Assembly (NCBI GenBank): GCA_039820405.1
Contig: JBCBQC010000018.1
Span: forward strand, 1-64,000
Origin: CALLVY01 sp937899855
GTDB lineage: Bacteria > Bacteroidota > Bacteroidia > Chitinophagales > Saprospiraceae
Length of the DNA: 64,000 nt
Direction of reading: 5' to 3'
This document shows, one piece after another, positions 49,793 to 59,335 of the stretch. The notes under the pieces were generated by a model that saw only the letters and a program-made list of their open reading frames with translations, was not told the origin of the DNA and searched no databases. A program made the position numbers and the translations under genes. Numbering within the stretch: position 1 is the first letter of the stretch; every line of letters starts with the position of its first letter.

Positions 49793-51196
49793 ATGTGGAA
49801 AAGTAAATTGATGGAAGTCTTCCACGCCCTGAGTGGAACGGAGAAAAGAGCCCTCAATAAATGGCTGCGATCCCCTTTTGTCAACCAACGTACGGAAGTT
49901 TGGGCGCTGTGGGACTACCTCCTGCAACACCGAACGACAGTGGGGCCAGAATGGGATAAAACGGAGGTCTACGCACAAATCTTCCCGGGACAACCTTACC
50001 GCGACGTAGCGATGCGCCAGCTCATGTCGGATCTGCTCCATTGTATCGAGGCCTATTTGGTGTACAAGAAATTTCGCGCCAATCCCGCCCTGCGCCATAC
50101 CTATCTGGTCGGCATCTACCGCGACAAACGGCTCTTCAAACGCTACCAACAGTCGGTGCAACGCGCTCGCAAGTACCTCGATACCCAGCCCCTCGGTCCA
50201 CAGCTCTTCGATCAGCGTTACGACTTGGAGTACGAAAAATTTGTGTACCTCCAAACCCAAAAGCGCACCAAGGCCAACAACCTACAGGACCTGGGCAATG
50301 CCCTCGATGCCTCCATCATCCTACGCAAACTCAAACAAAGTTGTATGTACCTGGCCCACCAGCGCGTCTACAAGGTGGAGTACGATTACAGCTTTTTGCC
50401 CCACCTGCTCGAATACCTCGCCGACAGCCACCACCTCCAGGATCCCGCCATCGCTACCTACTACTATTGCTACCGGGCCCTCTCCGAGGAGCGGGACGAC
50501 CTGTTCCAAGAATTTAAAAATCAGCTCTTTGCTCAGGAGTCGCGTTTTTCCCAAAGCGAATCGCGCGATCTGCTCCAACTGAGCATCAACTTTTGCATCC
50601 AACAACTCAACCGAGGCGCCAAAAGCTACGTCGCCGAAGCCCTGCACCTCTACCGGCTTGGACTCCGACAAAAGCTGCTGTTTAGCAACGGCCTCCTGTC
50701 CCGCTTTACCTACAACAACATCGTAGGGCTGGCCCTCAAGCTCGACGAATACGTCTGGGCCGAATCCTTTATCACGGATTACCGCGATCACCTCGATCGA
50801 GATTTTCGCCAACCCACCTACAATTACAACCTCGCCAAATTATTCTACCGCCAACAGCGTTACCAAGCGGCCTTCCACCACCTTTCCGCCGTCGACGAGT
50901 CCGACGTCCTGCTCAACTTTAGCGCCAAGGTCATCCTCCTCAAAATGTACTACGAACTCGGGGCTTACGACGAGGTGGAGGCCCTCCTGGCCAGCTTTCG
51001 GGCCCTGATCAATCGGAAGAAAATGCTCAGCTACCACCAGACCAATTTCTCCAATTTCATCCGCTTTACCCGCCGCTTGCTCTACCTGGGCCCCGACGAA
51101 GTTGAAAAACGCTTTGCGCTGCGTCGGGACATCCTCAACGCCCGCGTCCTGGCCGAGCACGAATGGTTGTTGGAGCAGCTGGACGAACGGAGTTGA
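49793..51196 (+). CDS. 467-residue helical-repeat protein, copy 1
   Basis: 467 residues, all helical and basic, with no signal, membrane helix or catalytic motif. The N-terminus (MWKSKLMEVFHALSGTEKRA) carries the family motif L-S-G-x-E-K-R followed by W-x-R-S-P-F-x-N-Q. It is the same length as the copy at 55291, with near-identical blocks (KLKQSC-x-YLAH; LLEYLADS-x-HLQ; YYYCYRALSE). Cytosolic location is inferred. It is divergent from the BNR gene ending at 49576, with 216 bases between starts, so shared regulation is plausible. Function is unknown; a TPR-like scaffold or regulator is possible. Confidence 0.88.
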   Translation: MWKSKLMEVFHALSGTEKRALNKWLRSPFVNQRTEVWALWDYLLQHRTTVGPEWDKTEVYAQIFPGQPYRDVAMRQLMSDLLHCIEAYLVYKKFRANPALRHTYLVGIYRDKRLFKRYQQSVQRARKYLDTQPLGPQLFDQRYDLEYEKFVYLQTQKRTKANNLQDLGNALDASIILRKLKQSCMYLAHQRVYKVEYDYSFLPHLLEYLADSHHLQDPAIATYYYCYRALSEERDDLFQEFKNQLFAQESRFSQSESRDLLQLSINFCIQQLNRGAKSYVAEALHLYRLGLRQKLLFSNGLLSRFTYNNIVGLALKLDEYVWAESFITDYRDHLDRDFRQPTYNYNLAKLFYRQQRYQAAFHHLSAVDESDVLLNFSAKVILLKMYYELGAYDEVEALLASFRALINRKKMLSYHQTNFSNFIRFTRRLLYLGPDEVEKRFALRRDILNARVLAEHEWLLEQLDERS

Positions 51197-51205
51197 AAAC
51201 AAAAA

Positions 51206-51229
51206 GCCGGACCTTGGCCAAGGTCCGGC
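51206..51229. terminator. Perfect 12-bp palindrome downstream of helical gene
   Basis: GCCGGACCTTGG-CCAAGGTCCGGC directly follows the stop at 51196. On the minus strand it is followed by TTTTTGTTTT, so it can end minus-strand transcription from 51457. On the plus strand it forms a bare hairpin for the helical gene. Confidence 0.7.
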
Positions 51230-51456
51230 GATCATAACCTAATTAATCTAAGGTATAGTAGTGCTAATTTATGTCGATAGATAGGTCCTCCCGGTCGCCG
51301 AGCGAACCGGGCGAACGAAGGCAGGGTCTCCACGGGGTGGAGCACTCCACTCGTAGGGCAGACGGTAAAAGGAGTCCTGGGATTCCGCCCCCCAAATGCT
51401 TGGAAGTCAAATCGTCAGAATAGAAGTTTTCGTGAATGGGTTCGTAAGGTGGTGGA

Positions 51457-54400
51457 TCAGTAAACTACTAATTCAATGGTGTCGGTAGCCGTGCCCACCC
51501 GGGCGCGGAGGTAGTAGATGCCACTACTGAGTTCGTCGAGCCTTAGGGGCAGGAGGTAGTCTCCCGCGGGCAACAATTCTTGGTCGTGTAATTGGAGGAG
51601 TGGCTGGCCACTGGCCTCGTGTAGGGCCAGAGACACGGTACTGCTACTCGCCAAAGAAAGATAGATGTGAGTCGTTTCGTTAGCGCTAAGTAGATTGGGG
51701 CGAACGCTCCAACGGATGGGGCGGTCTCTCGCTACGGCATCGTCCTGGCTCACGATGCGCCAACGCTGGGCTCGTCCCGCAGCCTCCGACCAGACGTACG
51801 CTTCCGGTACCAAGGGTTCCGCCGCGATCTTGATTCGGGGAACCAATGTAGTGCTACGGTCCGCCTTGTGACGCAGTTCCCAAGTCGCCAGGGCCACGGC
51901 TGGGTCGAGTACCTGATCCGCTCCCCGTCGGTACCAACAGAGGTTGAGTAGGCCCCGCCCATCATCGTGGTACGCCCAGTGGATATTGGGGTCGGTCTCG
52001 GCTAGGGGGGAGCTTACTTCCCGCAGCTCGTACTGGTCGGCGTCGTAGCTGATGCTCAACTGCCCGGAGCGCAAGGCCACCCGCTCCCGGGGGTAGAGGT
52101 AAACTACGCTCTCGTTCTCGGTGGTTCCGGCTAGCAGTTGGAGGGAAAAGGGTAAGACCCGCTCGAAAGCATTGGGTAAGTTTTGTTCTCCGTCGACGTC
52201 GCCAGCCAGGAGGCCAATGAGGTCAATCTGGTTATTGGAAATGAGGTTACGCAAGACAATGCTATCGCTTGGGCCGTCCGTCTCCTGGGGGGCTCGGCCG
52301 GGTAGGAAATACCAGTTTTTGATTTCACCGGCCTGGTTATCCGTGCGGAGCAGCAGTTGCTCCAATTGCCCCAAATCTTGCGAGTTGACCCGGCCGTTAC
52401 GGTCAACATCTGCCAGGAGTGACCAGCGCCGGGGGCGATCCAGCTCGGGCTGGTCCAGGTAGCGGGCCATCCAGAAGAGGTCGTGCGCACTGATTTGGAC
52501 CGCTTCGATGGCCTGGCGGTCGATGTATAGATTGTAGTCGGGGTGATAAGGCAGGGCTTCGAAAGCAAAGTATCCGTCTTGATCGCTTCGCAGACTACGT
52601 CCCAGCGGCTCCAGCCGCAAAGGAAGGTCGATGAGTGGCAAACCCAATTGATTTTGAATCTGCCCCTCAATCGACATCATTTGGAGTGCGGGTAAAAAAT
52701 CACCCTCAACAATATGTTCGATAATGGTATTGACGGGGTAGGGGCTAAAGTCCATCCGGTAGCCTACCCGGTTTTGGATCACCGTACCCGGCAGGTTGTC
52801 GGGAAGCTGATCGATTCGGTATTGTACGAAGAGTCGAGCGGCCAGTGGGTCGACCGTGGCGGGGGGCAGCACCACGTCCTCAAAGGCAATGCGCAGGATA
52901 CCCTCTCCGCTGAGGGTCCAGTTGTAAGGGTGACTGCTGCCGCCCATCTGGATACTCGCGGGCTGTAGAAAGGGCGAGAGCGTATCGAAGAGGACGACCT
53001 GGTAAACCGTATCGGAGCTGGTGTTGGAAAGCCGTACCAAATACTCCAGGTCAGTGCTGGGCAGGATGAAATGCTGCGGGCCGTAGCCTTCGGGATAGGC
53101 CTCTAAGTGGCGGTTCGGGTAGCTCTCTCGACTCACCTGCGAAAGGATGTCGACAAATGGGTCCTGGTCATCGCTGGGGTACTGATTGACGTAGCCCAGG
53201 CTGATGTCACCATTGCTGTCGGTGCCACAGGCCTCTACGGCTACCGAGGGAAAACTACGACCCGGATAGAAGGGGACTTGCTCGGCGGCTAGCCGCAGGG
53301 TAGCTCCTTGTGGTGGAAAAAGGAGGAAGGTATCGCTATTGGCGTCTCCCTGCCAGCCGCCATCAAAGAGCAGGACATCGTCTTCCGTAATGAGGATATT
53401 GGCCACCGTACCCATCGGGGAGTCGCTGTCGTTGCGCAAGCGGAAGAAGAGGGAATCGTTGACGCAATTGGCCGAGACGCGCAGTCGGGAACCGTCCCAC
53501 TGGGAGGGTGGGGGTAGGCAAAAGCTGTCGGGAAAAATGTGCGCCTCCATCTGAAAGGTCTGTCCCGCGATGTTGTCCGTACAATCGAGGTAGGTATCCA
53601 CCCAGAAATTGCCGATCTGCTGAGGAGCCAGGTCACCCAGCGGAAAGCGATGGGTGTTGGGGCCGACGAGGGTGCTGGAAATGCTGCTGTTGGAAATGCT
53701 GAAGACTGGCGCGAGCCGGAGGTCGACGTAGGCGGCCGTGGCGGTTCCAGTTCCCGAGTTTTTATAGCTTAGGCGGACGCGGTTGTCCTGGCAGCGAAGT
53801 AGCGCAGCATTGCTGAGGTCGATGGCCAACTGTGGGCACTGGACCTGCATTTGCTGGGGGAAATCGAGGAAAAAAGTATCGAGGATTTGGTCGAGCAGCA
53901 CCTCCGTACTGGGCGTACAGCTTTGCCAATTGGGGCTGGGTGGAAAGAGCTCAATCCGGTAGCTCCCCGTATCGAGTTGGAAGCTGTAGTGGCCCAGGGA
54001 ATCGGTGAGGGTCCAGCTTTGATTGCCGTCCCGACTCGCCCGGACGGGCCAATCAGCCAGTCCTTCTTCTCCCACCTCCAAGGAACAGTTGGCCGATTGG
54101 TCGTCGTAAATTTTGCCGTGCAAGTACTGATGCGTCACCGCGGTATCGCCCGCCCCAATGCGGTAAAAGCGATTGCAGCCCACCGCATAATACACCCCAC
54201 CAACGGCAACGATATCCCGAGGCTCGACGTAGGGCTGGGCACTGGGAGCGCTGGCTTCCACCAGTTGGGTGGTCAAATTGGTGAGGTCGTGCCGGGAGAG
54301 GGCCTGTCCGGCTTGGTCGTAGCTGTAGGCTTCCGAGGGAGGGTCGGGAAAAAATAGCAAGTTGCCAAAGAACCCGGCGTAGACGAGGGTCCAAGTATCG

Positions 54401-55149
54401 CCTCCATCCACCGTTTCGAGCAAGTCGGATTGTACCGATAAATAGCCGTGTTGCTCGTCGAAGAAAACCATATCGTTGAACCGGTCCGAGTACCCACTCG
54501 GGCTGATCTCATTCCAATTTTGTCCCCCGTCAATGGTTTTGAATACCCCTTCCTGAGCGGAGCCCCCATTGTTGAAGCTGATGTAACCTACTTGTTCGCT
54601 GGGAAAACGCAATGATTTGGCGATGCCGTCGATCCCCACATCGCCCAGCAGGGACCAGCTGAGGCCCCCGTCCGCACTGCGGTAGACGCGACCACAGGCA
54701 CCGGCGGCGTAGCCAATCTGGGGGCTGGGAAAGTCGACGGTGGTGAGAATGTCGTCCACAATCGTCGTCGTCCAGCTGCGGCCCCCGTCACGGCTGCGGG
54801 CGATGAGGCCTTGCTCGGTGGAACTTCCGCAGGGCTGGATGGCATTTTCCCGACCGACTGCTACCACCGTGGCGTTTTTGACCGGGGCGATGGCCTCGAA
54901 GCGGTAATCCGAAGCGGCGGTAAGTACCGTCTGCCAGTCGGCACCCGCGTTGGTGGTCCGGACGATGATCCCATCCTCGGCCGCGGCGATCCCGGTCTGG
55001 GGATCGAAGAAGTACACCGCATTGGCACAGGGGAAGGCGGGCCCCTGTCCATCGTAGGAGACGGTTTCCCACTGCCCCCAGAGGTACGAAGGGCAGCACA
55101 GTATTCCCCAGAGGCTTATGGTCAGTACAATTAGTCGTCTATTTTTCAT
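51457..55149 (-). CDS. Large T9SS-secreted BNR beta-propeller protein, copy 2
   Basis: 1230 residues from the ATG at 55149 (MKNRRLIVLTISLWGILCCP); the frame extends to 55212. It has the same architecture and length as 45860: signal peptide, D-G-G-W propeller repeats (IVRTTNAGADWQTV; ARSRDGGRSWTTTI; YRSADGGLSWSLL), SdrD B-like, DUF11/DUF7619-like and regulatory-like domains. A dockerin-like segment follows (AHDLFWMARYLDQ; ADVDRNGRVNSQDLGQLEQL), then a cohesin-like domain and a T9SS tail (SVRPNLLSANETTHIYLSL). The two paralogues are colinear but clearly diverged. Head-to-head with the helical gene at 55291; the intergenic gap is 142 bases. Confidence 0.9.
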   Translation of the reverse strand: MKNRRLIVLTISLWGILCCPSYLWGQWETVSYDGQGPAFPCANAVYFFDPQTGIAAAEDGIIVRTTNAGADWQTVLTAASDYRFEAIAPVKNATVVAVGRENAIQPCGSSTEQGLIARSRDGGRSWTTTIVDDILTTVDFPSPQIGYAAGACGRVYRSADGGLSWSLLGDVGIDGIAKSLRFPSEQVGYISFNNGGSAQEGVFKTIDGGQNWNEISPSGYSDRFNDMVFFDEQHGYLSVQSDLLETVDGGDTWTLVYAGFFGNLLFFPDPPSEAYSYDQAGQALSRHDLTNLTTQLVEASAPSAQPYVEPRDIVAVGGVYYAVGCNRFYRIGAGDTAVTHQYLHGKIYDDQSANCSLEVGEEGLADWPVRASRDGNQSWTLTDSLGHYSFQLDTGSYRIELFPPSPNWQSCTPSTEVLLDQILDTFFLDFPQQMQVQCPQLAIDLSNAALLRCQDNRVRLSYKNSGTGTATAAYVDLRLAPVFSISNSSISSTLVGPNTHRFPLGDLAPQQIGNFWVDTYLDCTDNIAGQTFQMEAHIFPDSFCLPPPSQWDGSRLRVSANCVNDSLFFRLRNDSDSPMGTVANILITEDDVLLFDGGWQGDANSDTFLLFPPQGATLRLAAEQVPFYPGRSFPSVAVEACGTDSNGDISLGYVNQYPSDDQDPFVDILSQVSRESYPNRHLEAYPEGYGPQHFILPSTDLEYLVRLSNTSSDTVYQVVLFDTLSPFLQPASIQMGGSSHPYNWTLSGEGILRIAFEDVVLPPATVDPLAARLFVQYRIDQLPDNLPGTVIQNRVGYRMDFSPYPVNTIIEHIVEGDFLPALQMMSIEGQIQNQLGLPLIDLPLRLEPLGRSLRSDQDGYFAFEALPYHPDYNLYIDRQAIEAVQISAHDLFWMARYLDQPELDRPRRWSLLADVDRNGRVNSQDLGQLEQLLLRTDNQAGEIKNWYFLPGRAPQETDGPSDSIVLRNLISNNQIDLIGLLAGDVDGEQNLPNAFERVLPFSLQLLAGTTENESVVYLYPRERVALRSGQLSISYDADQYELREVSSPLAETDPNIHWAYHDDGRGLLNLCWYRRGADQVLDPAVALATWELRHKADRSTTLVPRIKIAAEPLVPEAYVWSEAAGRAQRWRIVSQDDAVARDRPIRWSVRPNLLSANETTHIYLSLASSSTVSLALHEASGQPLLQLHDQELLPAGDYLLPLRLDELSSGIYYLRARVGTATDTIELVVY

Positions 55150-55290
55150 AGTTTTTTTACCGTGAAGGCGTGATTCAAAATTCCGGAAAAAAACGGCGAA
55201 GTCCAAATACAAAAAATAGACTTTATCGGGAGATACTTGGCAAAAAATGACGTAATTTATAGCTTTTAAGGCCTAAAAATCGGAAGTGAG

Positions 55291-56694
55291 ATGCAGAAAA
55301 GTAAATTGGTAGAAGTGTTCAGAATGCTCAGTGGTGCCGAAAAACGGCGCTTCGGGCTGTGGGTGCGTTCTCCCTTCTTCAACCAACAGGAAAAATTGGT
55401 GGAATTGTGGGACTATTTGATCGATCACCAGCGGACGGCCGCCCGGGATTACGACCGTGATCGGGTGGTGGCCGCCCTGTATCCCGACGCGTCCCCCCGC
55501 CCCACCGAGCTGCCCTACCTCATGACCGATCTCCTCAAGTGCCTCGAAGAATACCTGGCCTACACGGGCTACCGGGCCCAACCCGGCCTGGCCGGCCTTT
55601 TCCTTACCCGCGCCTACCGGGAAAAAAAACTGGCCAAGCACTACCAGCACGCCCGGCGGAGTACCCACAAGCGCCTCCAGAAAAAAGCCCGCAATGCCAA
55701 TTATTACCAATTGTGCTACGAATTGGAAATTGAGGAATTCAATTTTTCCCAGGCCCGCAAGCGGGTCGATGACAACAATGTCCAGGAAATGGGTCGGGCG
55801 CTGGATGAATTGCTGCTTTTCCAAAAACTCAAACAAAGCTGTGTGTACCTGGCCCACGCCCACGTCTTCAAGGCCGAGTACGACCACAGTTTTTTGCCCC
55901 AACTGCTGGAATACCTGGCGGATAGCCCCCACCTTCAGGAGCCCTCCATCGCCATCTACTATTATTGCTACCGCGCCCTCTCCGAAGGCCACGAAAGTGA
56001 TTTTCAAGATTTCCGCCGCTTGCTTTTCGAATACCAAAGCCATTTTGCCTCCAGCGAATTGCGCGATCTGTTTCAACTCGGTATCAACTACTGCATCAAA
56101 CAGGTCAACCGGGGCGTTAGGGGCTACGTCGCCGAGGCCCTGGCCCTGTACCGACTGGGGCTGGAAAATCGCTTTATGCACGAGCAGGGCTACCTGAGGC
56201 GTTTTGCCTACAAGAACATCGTGGCACTGGGGCTCCACCAGGGGGAGTACGACTGGGTAGAGGATTTTATCCAGCGCTACGCCGCCCAATTGCAGCCCCA
56301 CTTTCGACGGGGCATCTACAACTACAACCTCGCCAAGCTCTACTACGCTCGCAAAGATTTTCGGGCCACCTTCAAGTACCTGGCCGCCGTCGACGAATCG
56401 GACCTCCTGCTCAATTTTGGCGCCAAGGTCATGCAGGTCAAAATGTATTACGAGCTCCATGAGTACGATCCTCTCGAAGCGTTGCTGGCCAGTTTCAAAG
56501 CCCTCCTCCAACGCAAAAAAGTACTGAGCTACCACCGCACCCACTTCTCTAACATCATCCAATTTACCCGTCGGCTCCTCTACCTATCTCCGGGGGATAC
56601 CGAAAAGGCAAACGGACTGCGCAAAGACATCCTCGCGGCCGAAGTTTTATCGGAAAGGGATTGGCTACTTGAGCAATTGGACCAGTGGGCTTAA
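55291..56694 (+). CDS. 467-residue helical-repeat protein, copy 2
   Basis: 467 residues, the same length and layout as 49793-51196. The N-terminus (KLVEVFRMLSGAEKRRFGLW) repeats the motif and the W-x-R-S-P-F-x-N-Q segment. Conserved blocks include KLKQSC-x-YLAHAHVFKAEY and YYYCYRALSEG. All helical and charged, with no signal peptide. It is divergent from the BNR gene copy 2, repeating the arrangement at 49576/49793, which supports tandem duplication of the gene pair as a unit. Function is unknown. Confidence 0.88.
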   Translation: MQKSKLVEVFRMLSGAEKRRFGLWVRSPFFNQQEKLVELWDYLIDHQRTAARDYDRDRVVAALYPDASPRPTELPYLMTDLLKCLEEYLAYTGYRAQPGLAGLFLTRAYREKKLAKHYQHARRSTHKRLQKKARNANYYQLCYELEIEEFNFSQARKRVDDNNVQEMGRALDELLLFQKLKQSCVYLAHAHVFKAEYDHSFLPQLLEYLADSPHLQEPSIAIYYYCYRALSEGHESDFQDFRRLLFEYQSHFASSELRDLFQLGINYCIKQVNRGVRGYVAEALALYRLGLENRFMHEQGYLRRFAYKNIVALGLHQGEYDWVEDFIQRYAAQLQPHFRRGIYNYNLAKLYYARKDFRATFKYLAAVDESDLLLNFGAKVMQVKMYYELHEYDPLEALLASFKALLQRKKVLSYHRTHFSNIIQFTRRLLYLSPGDTEKANGLRKDILAAEVLSERDWLLEQLDQWA

Positions 56695-56700
56695 GTAAAA

Positions 56701-56731
56701 GGCCCATCCCCCCGCTTGGTGGTGATGGGCC
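56701..56731 (-). terminator. Hairpin terminator between helical gene and metalloprotease gene
   Basis: GGCCCATC ... GATGGGCC with a loop containing CACCACC on the minus strand, followed on that strand by TTTTACTT. It lies 28 bases past the stop of the protease gene at 56760 and can also serve the convergent helical gene. Its CCCATC core is shared with the hairpins at 59277 and 61843. Confidence 0.65.
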
Positions 56732-56759
56732 GGGCCCAACTGGAGGCTGGTTGGGAAGA

Positions 56760-59138
56760 TCAACGTGGCAGCACGCTAAACCGCCCCTTTTGTTGAAAGC
56801 CCGGGCCTGCAAGGGTGTAGAAAAAGGTGCCCCCTCCGGTTTGGGAAAGGCCCTCGATGCGGAGGGTATTGTCGCCCACTGCGCAGGGCTGTTGTACGGT
56901 ACGGACCAACTGGCCGAATGTATTGTAAATACGGATTTGAGCCTGACCGCCTCGGGCGGCCGCAAACTGAAAATGGAGGAGCTCGCGGGTGGGGTTGGGG
57001 AAAACGCTTACTTCAAAACCGCGCTGAGGCGGGGCCGTCACCGCAGCTTCGGATTCCGCCTCGGCGTCGACGACGCTCATGCGCAGGCGTACGGGAACCA
57101 AGGCGCCTTCCGCGCTGATGAATTCGGGGACCAGGACATGTTGGTTGATCTGGAGGATGCTTTGCAATTGATTGATGTCCTCCAGGGCACGCAGTTGCAA
57201 CTGGAACAGGGTTTGATCGGGAGTCAGCTGATGTCCCGCCATCCGCTCGTCCACCCACAGGACGCGCAGTTCCTTTTCCGCCAAGCGCTGGGTGCCGAAA
57301 TGGTCGATCTGGAATTGGGGCAGTTCGCCCGTTTTGATGCCTTCGAGTTGGACCCGCTCGGTATCCAGGTAGAGGCCCAGGCCAAAGGCGGCGATGTTCT
57401 GGAAGCGCTCGGCACTCAGTTGCAGGGTAAAGGTTTCGCCACGTTGAATGGGGTGAGGATTGGTCAGGTCGATGATGGCTTGGCTGCGGTCGGAGCTGCT
57501 GTTGCCCACCAGGTTTTGGGTGTTGGCGCTTTGGTTGACGTCGCCGACCTTGACGGCGTGGAAGCCCATCTCGTCGCGGTAGGGCGTAGTCACGGGGTAG
57601 CAAAAGTCGCTGCCCAGATAATCGGGATAGGGAAAGATGTCGGAAATCTCGAAAGGGGTATCGCTAAAGGACGGCGGATCAAAGTGGTCGCCGTTGAGAA
57701 AGGGGATCAGCTCGGGGAAAAAACGCCAGGGGCTGTTGAGGTTGCCTTCGACGGGCAGTTCGGTAAATTTGTAGAGGATCAGGTCGCGCAAGAGGGTGAT
57801 GTCTGCCGCATCTACCTTGCCATCGTTATTGGCATCGGCGGCGATTTGATTCCAACCGTCGAGGGGTTGGATGCCCAGGCGGTGCTGGCTGATCAGTACC
57901 AGGTCGTAAGTGGTCAGGCCATTGAACCAATCGTCTTCCTTTTCCAGTTCGGCGGTAGCTGCCCCTTGGAGGGGAAAGTCGCAGAAAAATTGGCCCAGGG
58001 CATCGGTGAGTGCGGCGGGCTGGCAGGCAATGCCGGTGGGCAGGCTACAGTCGCCGTCTTCAAAATAGTTGATTTCCACCGATACGTTGCGTAGTCCCTC
58101 GCTACCGGGCATGCGCAGTACGGTCTCACTCAGGGCTTCGTTATTGGGGGGCGGGCAGCCGCTGAGTTCGTACTGGATAAAGTCCAGGTAGTAAAAGAGG
58201 GACCGATCCATCTGGCCGGGGGTAAAGCTGGACCGACAGAAATAGTAATAGGACATCAGGTTATTGATCAGAGGTTCGTACTTGTCGTTATTGGCGTCGT
58301 ATTTATCTTCGGTGAATACGCAGGTCTGTAAGTCGTAGTCGAGCTCTGCATCGGCGGGTGTATCCGCGACCATATCTCCGCCGGCAATTTCTATTTGATA
58401 GGTGATAGAGTTGTTAGGGTTGGTCCAGGTGTAGGGAGAATCTTCACAATTGTGGTAGGTATTATTATGATGAACTAAGATGTCATCATCATCGATTCCA
58501 TTGGGTGGGTTAGGGTCTACCAATTCCGTGAGTTGGTAGTACTGAAAAGGAGCGTCGGGATCGTATACGGCTTTCGATCCTTCATGGGTATGGCGCAGGC
58601 CGAAATAATGACCCATTTCGTGAGCCAGTGTCGTCATCTGAAAAGATAAATTGGGATTATTGTAAGGCATCAACACCCCATTGTTGCTGCTTTCCATGGG
58701 GGCAGCGGCGGTGCCACCCGTGTTGATGGTAATATTGACGAGATAAACATTGACTGCTCCCGCGACCCGGTGCGTAGCAAAGGGTGCTAAGCCCTGTACC
58801 GCCAGCAGTTCGCTGTCGTCGATGTAGTTGACCGGAGCGACCTGGCGGAAATCAAAATTGGCCCCGGCGAAATAACCATTAAGTGCGATCGTCATCTGAT
58901 CGGCAATGGCTTGGGATTGTCCCCCATTCCCATTGTCATCCCGAACGTTGTGGAACTGGATCGGAATGCAAAAAGGTCCCGCCAGCTCTTGCGGCGTATA
59001 GTCATCCTTCCAATCGCTAGGGGCGAAAATCCAGCGTCCGGAAGCATTGAGGTTGATGTCGATACAAGGGGCCTGTCCCCAGGCCTGGAAGGTGTAGGTC
59101 AGCAGGAAGAGGAAGATCCATCGTTTGATTGATTTCAT
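56760..59138 (-). CDS. Secreted M43-like metalloprotease, T9SS, array copy A
   Basis: 792 residues with a signal peptide (MKSIKRWIFLFLLTYTFQAW). The zinc site is H173-E-M-G-H177-Y-F-G-L-R-H183 and the Met-turn N-N-L-M-S-Y-Y, with F-T-P-G-Q-M-D-R following as in M43 enzymes. Then come a regulatory-like domain (GQFFCDFPLQGAATAELEKE), a dockerin-like segment (YDLVLISQHRLG; DANNDGKVDAADITLLRDLI), a cohesin-like beta domain (~545-685) and a T9SS sorting tail (VSVFPNPTRELLHFQF). It is a close paralogue of the next two genes and likely a cell-surface or released protease with unknown substrate. Confidence 0.92.
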   Translation of the reverse strand: MKSIKRWIFLFLLTYTFQAWGQAPCIDINLNASGRWIFAPSDWKDDYTPQELAGPFCIPIQFHNVRDDNGNGGQSQAIADQMTIALNGYFAGANFDFRQVAPVNYIDDSELLAVQGLAPFATHRVAGAVNVYLVNITINTGGTAAAPMESSNNGVLMPYNNPNLSFQMTTLAHEMGHYFGLRHTHEGSKAVYDPDAPFQYYQLTELVDPNPPNGIDDDDILVHHNNTYHNCEDSPYTWTNPNNSITYQIEIAGGDMVADTPADAELDYDLQTCVFTEDKYDANNDKYEPLINNLMSYYYFCRSSFTPGQMDRSLFYYLDFIQYELSGCPPPNNEALSETVLRMPGSEGLRNVSVEINYFEDGDCSLPTGIACQPAALTDALGQFFCDFPLQGAATAELEKEDDWFNGLTTYDLVLISQHRLGIQPLDGWNQIAADANNDGKVDAADITLLRDLILYKFTELPVEGNLNSPWRFFPELIPFLNGDHFDPPSFSDTPFEISDIFPYPDYLGSDFCYPVTTPYRDEMGFHAVKVGDVNQSANTQNLVGNSSSDRSQAIIDLTNPHPIQRGETFTLQLSAERFQNIAAFGLGLYLDTERVQLEGIKTGELPQFQIDHFGTQRLAEKELRVLWVDERMAGHQLTPDQTLFQLQLRALEDINQLQSILQINQHVLVPEFISAEGALVPVRLRMSVVDAEAESEAAVTAPPQRGFEVSVFPNPTRELLHFQFAAARGGQAQIRIYNTFGQLVRTVQQPCAVGDNTLRIEGLSQTGGGTFFYTLAGPGFQQKGRFSVLPR

Positions 59139-59276
59139 GATAACACGTTTTGGTAAATGAATTAGTTGTGAATTACCCCCTGGACCGTCGGGGTAATCGC
59201 CCGCACCTTACTTTTCTCGGAACGTGTCGTTTTTTGATCTGAACGTGTCGATCGGAAGGGGATAAGCCAAAGCAAA

Positions 59277-59309
59277 GGCCCCATCACCACAGGTTGCGGT
59301 GATGGGGCC
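59277..59309 (-). terminator. Hairpin terminator of protease copy B
   Basis: GGCCCCATCACC and GGTGATGGGGCC form a perfect 12-bp stem with a 9-base loop, followed on the minus strand by TTTGCTTT. It lies 27 bases after the stop at 59336. Sequence related to the terminator at 56701. Confidence 0.7.
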
Positions 59310-59335
59310 GGTCGTTTTAGGACGGAGAAATTTCA

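Noticed and set aside
55273..56562. Minus-strand frame of 429 codons opposite the helical-repeat gene
   Set aside because: The plus-strand product has a full paralogue of equal length at 49793, and the same antisense openness is seen there only in pieces. This is a shadow.
56685..58094. Long plus-strand frame (469 codons) opposite the metalloprotease copy A
   Set aside because: It is an antisense mirror of a well-supported gene. Composition is Gly/Val/Ala/Gln-rich with no motif, as expected from codon bias on the other strand.
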